Origin: Methanobacteriota archaeon
Lineage (GTDB): Archaea > Thermoplasmatota > Poseidoniia > Poseidoniales > Thalassarchaeaceae
Length of the DNA: 64,000 nt
Direction: 5' to 3'
Assembly: GCA_016845365.1 (NCBI GenBank)
Contig: JAERST010000013.1
Coordinates: 62,001-126,000, forward strand
Part shown: piece after piece, positions 31,320 to 39,239 of the stretch
Position numbering within the stretch: the stretch's first letter is position 1
How the letters are laid out: every line of letters starts with the position of its first letter
The notes under the pieces: generated by a model
Told to the model about the DNA's origin: nothing
The model's database searches: none
What the model saw: the letters and a program-made list of their open reading frames with translations, nothing else
Position numbers and translations under genes: made by a program

Positions 31320-33740
31320 TCAATTCCTCAATGGCTTCCCCTTCGTCACCATGTGCTCCATCCTTGCCAAAGTGGCTTCGTCGCGCGAAAGTTTCGAAAT
31401 TGCAGCGAGTTCCATCGCCAGGATTTCGTCCTCGCTGAGCTCATCGAGAATATCGGTGTCTCCGCCCGAGAGAATGTGGGCGAGTTCAGCGGTTACTACG
31501 ACGTCGTGCGGAGTGGCTTGGCCGGACCGTGCGAGGTCGGCAACCGCCATGTCGAGTGCGGCCTTCGCGGTGGGGCCGGGAAGGTTGTACGTGTGCGGTT
31601 CAGGGGGAGTGTAATCTTGGGCTAACTCGAGGAGTTTTGCTTTGGCGTCAGCGATGAGCCGGTCGCGGTTCATCGTGACCTTGTCTGTAGGGCTGAGGAA
31701 GCCCATTCTTCGTGCTTGTTCGGCTGATTTTGCGACTTGGGCTGTGCCGATCATCTCGAAGGCTTTCATGACTGGTCCCATTGGGCCGCCTGCTGCGATT
31801 CCGAATTTGCGCAGGCGGGCGAGCATCTCCTTGCAACCACCCCATCCAGGGACAATTCCGACTCCTACTTCGACGAGTCCGATGTATGATTCAGCGTGGG
31901 CTTGAACAGCGTCGCAGTGCAGCAGAATTTCGGCTCCGCCGCCGACGCAGATTCCAGTTGAAGCTGCTACTACTGGGACTTCTGCGTACTTGAGAGCCTG
32001 GTAGGCTTCTTGGCCCAGCGAGATGAATTCCTCGACCTCGGTCCATGCTGCGAGGTTTGCTGCGAAGAGTGCGAGGCCGAGGTTGGCTCCGGCGCAGAAA
32101 TTCTTGGAATCGTTGGCGATGAGGATTCCTTGCCAATCGCCGAATTCCGCCATGTCGACTGCGGCGAGGATTATCTCCATCGAAAGTGGGTCCATGGCGT
32201 TCATTTTCGAGTGGTATTCGATGAGGAGGACTCCGTCTCCAGCGTCCCAGATGCTTGCTGATGCATTGCGCTGGAGAGGTTTGCCGCGGCGCTTGAGGTC
32301 GGCGACTGTCAGGGTGTCCGGTCCGCGGGCGACTTGGGCTCTTGTGCCGCCTGGTGTGAGCCGCTGGATTTCGGATTCTTCGATTGTGTAGAAGCCGCCT
32401 TTATCGGCTGCGAGAGTGATGAATTCCGGGACTGCTTTACCGGCGGCTTCGAGGCGTGCGACGATGCTTGTCGCACCTACTTCGTCCATCATCTCGAATG
32501 GGCCGCGCTTCCAATTGTAGCCGACTCGCATCGCTCCGTCGATATCGCTGATGTCTTCTGTGACCTCTGGTACGAGGCTTGCTGCGTAGCAGAAAGTGTC
32601 GAGCAGTACCTCATTTACGAAGGCGGCGCCCTCATCGTGGTGGTCGAGTAAACGGGCTAGGCCTTGCTTGGCCATCTTGGCTGAGGGATAAGTTGCTTTG
32701 CGGTTGGCAGTCGCGTATTCTCCAGTTGTGAGGTTGCGAGCTTCCTTGATTCGCTTGCCGCCCTCGGTGTTGAGTCGGAAGAAACCACCCTTGCCCTTGC
32801 GGCCGGTGTATCCGTCTGCGATCATTGTGCGGATTATCTCGTCTCCCGCACCGGCGATTTCGTGGAAGGCATCGTCTGGTTGGAGGTGAGCGAGCATGCT
32901 CTCCATGACGTGAGGGATGAGGTCGATGCCGACCAAATCCATCAGCGCGAATACTCCGGTTTTGGGCAGGCCGATTGGTCGGCCTAGCATGGCATCTGCC
33001 TGTTCTACTGTGAATCCATTATCCAGCGTCGCCTTGAAGGCGCGCTGGACAAAATACACGCCCAAGCGGTTGCCGATGAATCCGGGCGTGTCGTTGCAGA
33101 AAGTGACGCGCTTGCCTAAGCGAACATCGCCAAATTCGGCAAAGCGCGTAACGACCGTTTCGTCAACTTCTGGCCCCGCCACGACTTCAAGCAATGGAAG
33201 ATATCGTGGCGGATTGAAGAAATGAGTGATCAAAAAACGGCTAGCCACATCGTGCGGCATCCCGTGGGTTAGGGCTGAGCGCGGCAGGGTCGAGGTATTC
33301 GATGAGAGAATCGTATTAGTGCCGAGATGTTCGATGAGTTTCGCGTAAAGTGAGCGCTTGATTTCGAGGTTCTCGATGATGACTTCGACGACCCAATCAA
33401 AGTCTTTGAGAAGTTCGAGATGGTCTTCGATATTACCCGCAGTGATACGTTTTGCGTAGGATTTGTGCATCAGCATTTCCGGGTCCGATTTGAGCATCTT
33501 CGCAATCGCTCCCTTGGCCAAAGCATCCCTGTCCTCTGCACCTTCGGGAACTATGTCGAGAAGCATCACTTCGCAGCCGGCATTGGCGCAATGAGCGGCG
33601 ATTCCAGCGCCCATCACTCCGCTGCCGATGACGGCCACGCGCTCAATTCCGAGAGGTTTTGCGCTTGCCGAACCGAGTTCGGAGGCCTCTGCAGCCTCGC
33701 CGGCTTCAGCCGCCGATTTACCATCCAATCTCGCACCCAT
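31320..33740 (-). CDS. 3-hydroxyacyl-CoA dehydrogenase/enoyl-CoA hydratase fusion (FadN-like)
   Basis: An 806-residue bifunctional beta-oxidation enzyme. The N-terminal NAD-dependent dehydrogenase has the Rossmann loop VIGSGVMGAGIAAHC and the catalytic His in ITHFFNPP. The C-terminal half is a crotonase with oxyanion-hole segments (FCAGANLGL) and the catalytic Glu in LVEVGVGIVPGWGG. Dehydrogenase-first order is that of FadN, opposite to E. coli FadB. The start at ATG 33740 has GAGGTGA four bases before it, and it follows thiolase by nine bases. Together with thiolase and acyl-CoA dehydrogenase it completes the cycle. An Ala/Glu-rich stretch of about 30 residues precedes the Rossmann fold. Confidence 0.95.
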   Translation of the reverse strand: MGARLDGKSAAEAGEAAEASELGSASAKPLGIERVAVIGSGVMGAGIAAHCANAGCEVMLLDIVPEGAEDRDALAKGAIAKMLKSDPEMLMHKSYAKRITAGNIEDHLELLKDFDWVVEVIIENLEIKRSLYAKLIEHLGTNTILSSNTSTLPRSALTHGMPHDVASRFLITHFFNPPRYLPLLEVVAGPEVDETVVTRFAEFGDVRLGKRVTFCNDTPGFIGNRLGVYFVQRAFKATLDNGFTVEQADAMLGRPIGLPKTGVFALMDLVGIDLIPHVMESMLAHLQPDDAFHEIAGAGDEIIRTMIADGYTGRKGKGGFFRLNTEGGKRIKEARNLTTGEYATANRKATYPSAKMAKQGLARLLDHHDEGAAFVNEVLLDTFCYAASLVPEVTEDISDIDGAMRVGYNWKRGPFEMMDEVGATSIVARLEAAGKAVPEFITLAADKGGFYTIEESEIQRLTPGGTRAQVARGPDTLTVADLKRRGKPLQRNASASIWDAGDGVLLIEYHSKMNAMDPLSMEIILAAVDMAEFGDWQGILIANDSKNFCAGANLGLALFAANLAAWTEVEEFISLGQEAYQALKYAEVPVVAASTGICVGGGAEILLHCDAVQAHAESYIGLVEVGVGIVPGWGGCKEMLARLRKFGIAAGGPMGPVMKAFEMIGTAQVAKSAEQARRMGFLSPTDKVTMNRDRLIADAKAKLLELAQDYTPPEPHTYNLPGPTAKAALDMAVADLARSGQATPHDVVVTAELAHILSGGDTDILDELSEDEILAMELAAISKLSRDEATLARMEHMVTKGKPLRN

Positions 33741-33749
33741 TCGCTCACC

Positions 33750-34883
33750 TCATTCGTACTTCTCAAGGACGGTGGCGATACCCTGACCGCCGCCAACACA
33801 CATGGTTGCCAGAGCGCGCTTTGCCCCATTCCGTTGCAAGAGACTTGCAGCCTTCCCTGTGATTCGCGCACCGCTAGCACCCAGTGGGTGCCCCAGAGCA
33901 ATGGCTCCCCCATCGATATTGACTTTCGAAGCGTCCAATCCAAGCTCTTCGATAACCGCAAGTGATTGTGCGGCAAAGGCCTCGTTGAGTTCGACGATGT
34001 CGATATCATCGAGGGTCAATCCGGCACGCTCGAGCGCCTTGTTAGTCGCCTCGACCGGGCCGATGCCCATGATTTCAGGCGCGCATCCACTGACAGCAGT
34101 AGAAAGGATGCGCGCAAGCGGCTTGAGAGCGTGCTCTTTCGCGAATTCCTCGGTGCAAACCAGCACGAAAGCCGCCCCGTCGGTAAGCGGTGATGATGTC
34201 CCAGCAGTGACCGACCCCTCAGCATCGAAGGCAGGCCTCAGCCCCGCCAGAGTATCAGCATCGGTTCCAGGCCGGATACAACCATCAGCATCAACCAAGC
34301 CATCCTCTGTCTCGATACCGACTATCTCGTCAGCGAGGTTCCCAGCCTCGCGCGCACCCGCGGCGCGCGCGTGACTCTCTACCGCGAACGCTTCCTGCGT
34401 CTCGCGGTCAATCCCGTATTTCACAGCCAAATTCTCAGCAGTAATTCCCATCGAGGTGAAGGCATCAGGTGCCACCTCGGACATACGCGGATTCGGCATC
34501 GGATTGAAGCCCGTCATCGGAATCCGCGTCATCGATTCAATCCCACCAGCGATGAACGCCTCACCAGCGCCCATCGCTATGCGTCCAGCAGCATCGTGAA
34601 TCGCTTGCATGCTGGAGCCACAAAACCGATTGATAGTAACTCCCGGAACCGACTCGGGAAGTTCGGTCAGGAAGGTAATCATCCGAGCGAGGTTGAATCC
34701 TTGCTCCCCCTCAGGGAAGGCGGTTCCGACAATAATGTCCTCAACCAGAGCAGGATCAAGACCTAATTTGTTGAGCAGTCCGTCGACGACCGTTGCGGCG
34801 ATATCGTCAGGGCGAGTGCGAGCGAGTGCCCCCTTTCGAGCGGGCGTGAAAGGCGAGCGTGCGTATCCGGCGATTACGGTCAT
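33750..34883 (-). CDS. Acetyl-CoA acyltransferase (thiolase)
   Basis: A 377-residue degradative or biosynthetic thiolase that cleaves 3-ketoacyl-CoA to acetyl-CoA. Active-site residues are present: the nucleophilic Cys in NRFCGSSMQAIHDAAG, the His in GAIALGHPLGASGAR, and the C-terminal Cys in MCVGGGQG. ATG 34883 is preferred to an in-frame start at 34907, since it begins MTVIAGYARSPF as thiolases do and lies 28 bases after a TATA box, giving a leaderless message. It is first gene of the seven-gene fatty-acid oxidation unit. Confidence 0.95.
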   Translation of the reverse strand: MTVIAGYARSPFTPARKGALARTRPDDIAATVVDGLLNKLGLDPALVEDIIVGTAFPEGEQGFNLARMITFLTELPESVPGVTINRFCGSSMQAIHDAAGRIAMGAGEAFIAGGIESMTRIPMTGFNPMPNPRMSEVAPDAFTSMGITAENLAVKYGIDRETQEAFAVESHARAAGAREAGNLADEIVGIETEDGLVDADGCIRPGTDADTLAGLRPAFDAEGSVTAGTSSPLTDGAAFVLVCTEEFAKEHALKPLARILSTAVSGCAPEIMGIGPVEATNKALERAGLTLDDIDIVELNEAFAAQSLAVIEELGLDASKVNIDGGAIALGHPLGASGARITGKAASLLQRNGAKRALATMCVGGGQGIATVLEKYE

Positions 34884-34899
34884 GTAGTAAATCAACACT

Positions 34900-35001
34900 C
34901 GGTGCAATAATTAAACCGTGAAGTGATAATAATCACAACGGCTACAATGATTTACAGTCGGTGCAATTCACTACACCGCCTCTATACGCCGAATTGCACC
35001 G
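34900..35001. promoter_or_regulatory. Repeated CGGTGCAAT elements and a GTGAT/ATCAC palindrome
   Basis: CGGTGCAAT occurs at 34900-34908 (just downstream of the TATA box) and at 34959-34967, and its reverse complement at 34993-35001. Between the first two is GTGAT-AATA-ATCAC (34923-34936). The second copy also heads an imperfect CGGTG...CACCG dyad (34959-34978). These look like binding sites of a repressor or activator of the beta-oxidation operon; the regulator is not identified. Confidence 0.5.
34907..34915 (-). promoter_or_regulatory. TATA box of the beta-oxidation operon
   Basis: TTTAATTAT on the minus strand is centred 28 bases before the thiolase ATG, with purine-rich sequence before it. 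The spacing predicts a transcript starting at or within a few bases of the start codon. Confidence 0.55.
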
Positions 35002-35073
35002 GAAGCGAAGGAGTTCTTGCTGAAATGCGGAAAAATATCAGAATTTGCCGACGAATTCTTGAAATTCTCAAAT

Positions 35074-35808
35074 TCAGTAATTTCCGCCCGGGAAATCATA
35101 CAAATCCTTGTGAGTCAAGAAAGGCATCTCAGGTTTCCCTAGTGGGCGGCCATCTGGAGTGAGGTCAAACATGAAATTGTACTGCACATATTCGAGCAAA
35201 TGGCTTCCATAAATCGAGTAGGTATGATACACATTACCATCTGAATCCTTCTTGAAAATCGATATCCCCGGCAGGTTGGGTGGTCCTTCGTCACCACCTG
35301 GCCATGGGTTGACGTAATCGTACATACCCTCCGCTCCAGCGTAACCTCCGTCTTTTGTAACTCCGAAATCTTCTGGGAAGGTGTTCTCGGAGGCTGAGTA
35401 GATATCCCAAATCCAATTATTGTGTGAAATCGCTCTCATCAATGATTCATATTCTCCCTTTGCTATGATTGCGAAGGTCATCAAACCAGAAGCTTGGACG
35501 TGTAATTTCATCGATTGAAATTGGTCGAGAAGTGATGTGCACCTTGGACACGCTCGATCCTGCCTACTCGCGTACATCAAATGGTAAACGAAGAGCGTGT
35601 CCGCCTTCCCGAAGATCTCTGAGAGCGACTTCTTACCCAATTCCCCACCGTCGAAGACATAGTCTTCGGTGACTTTTCTCCAAGGAAGTGAACGTCTTTT
35701 TTCGGCTAAAGCCAGCGTTGCTGCTTTGTGCGCTTTTTCATCTTCCATGAAGGCGATTCGCGCCTGTACCCATTCTTCATCGGAAACAACATTCGGATGT
35801 GCACTCAT
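35074..35808 (-). CDS. DUF899 thioredoxin-like protein
   Basis: A 244-residue protein of the DUF899 family, a thioredoxin-fold group of unknown function related to AhpC-like proteins. Family marks are HPNVVSDEEWVQARIAFM, RRSLPWRKVTEDYVF, TLFVYHLMY, and a CPRC pair in DRACPRCTSLLDQF. The CxxC suggests redox activity, though this is not shown. The promoter is unusually readable: a TATA box 29 bases before the ATG and a palindrome between them. It is transcribed as its own unit, downstream of the DEAD helicase. Confidence 0.88.
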   Translation of the reverse strand: MSAHPNVVSDEEWVQARIAFMEDEKAHKAATLALAEKRRSLPWRKVTEDYVFDGGELGKKSLSEIFGKADTLFVYHLMYASRQDRACPRCTSLLDQFQSMKLHVQASGLMTFAIIAKGEYESLMRAISHNNWIWDIYSASENTFPEDFGVTKDGGYAGAEGMYDYVNPWPGGDEGPPNLPGISIFKKDSDGNVYHTYSIYGSHLLEYVQYNFMFDLTPDGRPLGKPEMPFLTHKDLYDFPGGNY

Positions 35809-35815
35809 TATTCGT

Positions 35816-35841
35816 CTGCCAAATTGGCAGTGACTTATAGA
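35816..35841 (-). promoter_or_regulatory. DUF899 promoter with operator-like palindrome
   Basis: On the minus strand TCTATAAG (35834-35841) is centred 29 bases before ATG 35808, and the perfect dyad CTGCCAATTTGGCAG (35816-35830) lies directly between it and the start codon. A protein on the dyad would block polymerase assembly, so repression, perhaps redox-controlled, is the natural reading. Confidence 0.5.
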
Positions 35842-35888
35842 TTGTTTAATCCGAAGTCGAATCTTAGAAGGTGCGAGTCGCCCGCCGC

Positions 35889-37295
35889 CTAATTTTGGCC
35901 CCGGCGGTTGTGTTTTTGCCGGCGGCGATTATCTCCTTTAGATCTACGCCGCTTCTTTCCGCCGCTCTGCTGATTCTGATTCTTCTTCGAGCGGCCTGAC
36001 TTCTCCTTTCCAAGAGGCTCGCCGCTCTTGCGATTATTGTACGAGCGCGGCGGCGAGTTGCTCCTTTTCCCGCGTGCGCCTCTGCCTCCTTTGCCATCTC
36101 TTCGGCCTTGTCGGAGCTTTTTCGGCGCCTTCTCTCCCTTTCGTGACTTGGCTCTCTCCGAGTGGAATGGGTGGTCTTCGTCGACTGGGATTTCTTGGCG
36201 GATTGTCTTCTCGATTCCTCGTAAGTACTCGCCTTCATACTCATCGCAGAATGCAATCGCAATGCCACCTTGCCCCGCTCTGCCTGTTCGGCCAATGCGG
36301 TGTACGTAGACCTCTGGCTCGTTGGGCAGGTCGTAATTGATGACGTGGCTGATGTCGGAGACGTCGATTCCGCGGCTTGCTACATCTGTGGCGACGAGGA
36401 TTTGTAGGGAGCCGTCGCGGAATCGGCCAAGGGCGCGCTCACGCGCACCTTGACTCTTATTTCCGTGAATGGCGAGAGCATCGAAGCCATCCCGTTCGAG
36501 GATTTTGACTATCCTGTTGCAGCCGTGTTTGGTGCGCCCGAAGACAAGCATTTTTTCAGGATTTTCTTCTAGTAAAATATGCCTGAGAAGCGAACGCTTG
36601 TCGGCTTTCATAACAAACATCAATGATTGATTAATCGCTTCGACGGTAGTCGATTCTGGGGTGATTGAGACATTGACAGGATCTCTCAACATATCCTTCG
36701 ATAACTCGACGATTGGCCTCGGCATCGTAGCGCTGAACAGAAGGCTCTGCCTTCTTTCTGGAATGTGTGCGAGAATCTTTCTGATGTCGCGAATAAAACC
36801 CATGTCGAGCATTCTGTCGGCCTCATCGAAGACGAGGAACTCAACTGAGGAGAGGTCGACATGGCGTTGTGAAATCATGTCTAGAAGTCGTCCGGGGGTT
36901 GCGACGAGAATGTCTACTCCAGTTCGGAGTTTCTTCTCCTGCGGTTTTTGCGAAACTCCGCCAAACATTGCCATGCTTCGAATGTCTAAATTTGCAGCAT
37001 ACAATTCGATATTTTCGTGGATTTGAGCGGTTAGTTCGCGCGTTGGACAAAGCATCAATGCGCGAATTTTTCGCTTGCCGGCCGTTGGATCTTTTGCCAT
37101 TGCATGCAGAATTGGTAGCGTGAATGCGGCTGTTTTACCAGTGCCTGTTTGAGCACAGCCGAGCATATCTCGGCCCTTCAGGAGATGGGGAATTGCTTCT
37201 TCCTGAATGGGCGTAGGCGTTTCATAGCCAATTTTTCGGAGGGCTTCCAGCAAGGGCTGGCACAAATTGAGCCCTGCAAAATTCAACCTAACCAC
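35889..37295 (-). CDS. DEAD-box RNA helicase (RhlE/DeaD-like)
   Basis: A 468-residue ATP-dependent RNA helicase. The Q motif (TPIQEEAI), Walker A (AQTGTGKT), PTRELTAQ, TPGRLLD, the DEAD box (VFDEADRML), SAT, ATDVASRGIDV and HRIGRTGRAG are all present in order. The last 90 residues are strongly basic with Gly/Arg/Lys/Asn runs, a flexible RNA-binding tail as in RhlE. GTG 37295 follows the isocitrate dehydrogenase TGA with no gap. Cold-adapted plankton often keep such helicases for RNA unwinding or ribosome assembly; this role is general knowledge, not shown here. Confidence 0.95.
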   Translation of the reverse strand: MVRLNFAGLNLCQPLLEALRKIGYETPTPIQEEAIPHLLKGRDMLGCAQTGTGKTAAFTLPILHAMAKDPTAGKRKIRALMLCPTRELTAQIHENIELYAANLDIRSMAMFGGVSQKPQEKKLRTGVDILVATPGRLLDMISQRHVDLSSVEFLVFDEADRMLDMGFIRDIRKILAHIPERRQSLLFSATMPRPIVELSKDMLRDPVNVSITPESTTVEAINQSLMFVMKADKRSLLRHILLEENPEKMLVFGRTKHGCNRIVKILERDGFDALAIHGNKSQGARERALGRFRDGSLQILVATDVASRGIDVSDISHVINYDLPNEPEVYVHRIGRTGRAGQGGIAIAFCDEYEGEYLRGIEKTIRQEIPVDEDHPFHSERAKSRKGEKAPKKLRQGRRDGKGGRGARGKRSNSPPRSYNNRKSGEPLGKEKSGRSKKNQNQQSGGKKRRRSKGDNRRRQKHNRRGQN

Positions 37296-38525
37296 TCACA
37301 TGTGGGAGACGAGCGCCTGTCCAAAGGCAGAGCATGAAAGCAGGGTCGCATCATCCATCAGGCGCTCGAAATCATAGGTCACGGTCCCGGCTGAAATTGC
37401 CCCTTCCATTCCCTTGACGATGAGGTCAGCAGCCTCGCCCCAGCCCATGTGACGCAGCATCATTTCTGCGGACAAAATCAGGCTTCCGGGGTTGACCTTG
37501 TCTTGGCCTGCGTACTTTGGTGCAGTGCCGTGCGTGGCCTCGAAAATTGAGATTCCTGTGTCGTAATTGATGTTGGCTCCAGGCGCGATTCCGATGCCTC
37601 CGACCTGAGCGGCGAGAGCGTCTGAGATGTAGTCGCCATTGAGATTCATCGTCGCCAAAACTCCGTACTCTCGCGGGCGCGTGAGGACTTGTTGCAACAT
37701 TGCGTCGGCGATGACATCCTTGATGGTGATCGTATTGCCAGTCTTCGGGTTGGTCAGAGTGCACCATGGGCCTCCGTCGAGCTCCGTTGCTCCGAATTCG
37801 TCCTTTGCCAATTGGTAGCCCCAATCGCGGAATCCGCCTTCTGTGAACTTCATGATGTTGCCCTTGTGGACTAGGGTTACCGAATCCTTGTCATTGTCAA
37901 TTGCGTACTGGATAGCCGCTCTAACGATGCGCCCGGTTCCTTCTATGCTGATTGGCTTGATTCCAATTCCCGATGTGTTCGGGAAGCGGATTTTTGTGAC
38001 TCCCATTTCGTTTTGTAGGAATTCGATTACCTTAGCGACTTCCTCGCTTCCCGCCTCCCACTCGATGCCCGCGTAGACGTCTTCGCTATTCTCGCGGAAG
38101 ATGATCATGTCAACGTCGCCTGGGTTGCGAACAGGGCTTGGTGTTCCTGCGTACCAGCGTACTGGGCGGACGCAAGCAAAGAGGTCGAGTTGTTGGCGCA
38201 GTGCCACGTTTAGGCTGCGAATTCCGCCGCCGACTGGCGTGGTGAGCGGGCCCTTGATTGAGACTAATCCTGTGCGCATTGCGTCGAGGGTTGCTTCTGG
38301 TAGCCACTCGCCGGTGGCGTTGAATGCCTTCTCACCGGCGAGGACTTCTGACCAGTGGATTTGGCGAGTTCCATCGTAGGCTTTTGCGACTGCTGAATCG
38401 ACGACTGAAATCATCACCGGAGTGATGTCGACGCCGATTCCGTCACCCTCGATATAGTGGACGATGGGCTCGTCTGGGACGTTCAATCCGTTCTCTCCCA
38501 TTGTGATCGCAGCGCCACCGGTCAT
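37296..38525 (-). CDS. icd: Isocitrate dehydrogenase, NADP type
   Basis: A 409-residue isocitrate dehydrogenase of the bacterial Icd type, converting isocitrate to 2-oxoglutarate in the TCA cycle. Substrate and catalytic motifs are visible: [40 protein letters not shown] and the cofactor loop [17 protein letters not shown], whose Lys-Tyr pair indicates NADP preference. The open frame extends to 38795, but ATG 38525 (or ATG 38501) matches the family's N-terminus and the extension runs antisense to OsmC. It is directly followed by the DEAD helicase. Confidence 0.93.
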   Translation of the reverse strand: MTGGAAITMGENGLNVPDEPIVHYIEGDGIGVDITPVMISVVDSAVAKAYDGTRQIHWSEVLAGEKAFNATGEWLPEATLDAMRTGLVSIKGPLTTPVGGGIRSLNVALRQQLDLFACVRPVRWYAGTPSPVRNPGDVDMIIFRENSEDVYAGIEWEAGSEEVAKVIEFLQNEMGVTKIRFPNTSGIGIKPISIEGTGRIVRAAIQYAIDNDKDSVTLVHKGNIMKFTEGGFRDWGYQLAKDEFGATELDGGPWCTLTNPKTGNTITIKDVIADAMLQQVLTRPREYGVLATMNLNGDYISDALAAQVGGIGIAPGANINYDTGISIFEATHGTAPKYAGQDKVNPGSLILSAEMMLRHMGWGEAADLIVKGMEGAISAGTVTYDFERLMDDATLLSCSAFGQALVSHM

Positions 38526-38672
38526 ATCTCTCAGGCGCGCGACCTGCCATCCATTGATGAAGCCAACCCATTGACTTGAGCTACTGGCAAGGGTGGGATT
38601 CTCGGTTTTTGGGGGGTTGAGGTGAATTCTGTAAGGCCGAAGCCTCAAGACTGACTGGCTTGAGGGCGCTCC

Positions 38673-39065
38673 ATGAAGAGCACAGTGCGCTGGACTGGCG
38701 GTCGCACGATGGAGGGCGAGACCGAGGCGGGCAAGCTCGCGCCTATCTACTCGGATACTGCTCCGAGTCCGATGGAATTGGTTTTGCAAGCCCACGCTGG
38801 ATGCTCACTCGTCGATTTGCGCGTGGGCTTGAAGCACAGAATGGATAATGTCCGCGCGATGTGGATTGAGGTCGAAGGCGACCGCGCGGAGGAGTCGCCC
38901 CGCGTCTTCACCGCGGTGCGCATGCACTACGTCATCCAAGGCGATGTGCCAGAGAAGCTCGTGCGACGAATTATCGCCCATTCGCACGAGCAAGATTGCT
39001 CAGTCGGAATTATGATTTCGCGGTCCGGCGCAAGTGTAGATTGGACACTGGATATCCAAGCCTGA
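38673..39065 (+). CDS. OsmC/Ohr-family protein
   Basis: A 130-residue OsmC-like protein. The two family cysteines are in [10 protein letters not shown] and HEQDCSVG, the positions used for peroxide reduction in OsmC and Ohr. The N-terminal [13 protein letters not shown] and the [13 protein letters not shown] helix are also typical. It probably reduces organic hydroperoxides, although some members have other or unknown roles. It is divergent from icd, with about 150 bases between starts. Confidence 0.9.
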   Translation: MKSTVRWTGGRTMEGETEAGKLAPIYSDTAPSPMELVLQAHAGCSLVDLRVGLKHRMDNVRAMWIEVEGDRAEESPRVFTAVRMHYVIQGDVPEKLVRRIIAHSHEQDCSVGIMISRSGASVDWTLDIQA

Positions 39066-39181
39066 CCGGCTAACTTTCACACTGCGAGAAGACGCGGATT
39101 ATACATTTCCCAAGGTCAATCCATCTCTACCGACAAGGTCCATTCCTCAATCATTAAAGTCCCTCCTTGAGCACAACCGAA

Positions 39182-39201
39182 TCCTTCGCGCCTGCGAAGG
39201 A
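39182..39201 (+). promoter_or_regulatory. Perfect hairpin in the leader of the ribonucleotide reductase gene
   Basis: TCCTTCGC and GCGAAGGA form a perfect 8-bp stem around a GCCT loop, ending 38 bases before the reductase start. A TATA-like ATTATACAT lies near 39098. The stem may be a leader structure or an operator dyad for the reductase gene; it is too small for a cobalamin riboswitch. Confidence 0.4.
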
Positions 39202-39239
39202 CAGAATCGACCCGGGGAAATGATTCGGAAGTGGTAGAG

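Noticed and set aside
38526..38795. 90-residue extension of isocitrate dehydrogenase
   Set aside because: The extension is basic and antisense to OsmC; the family N-terminus starts at 38525 or 38501.
39100..39239. Cobalamin riboswitch before the B12-dependent reductase
   Set aside because: Only an 8-bp hairpin is present; no B12-box or multi-stem structure of the needed size is seen.
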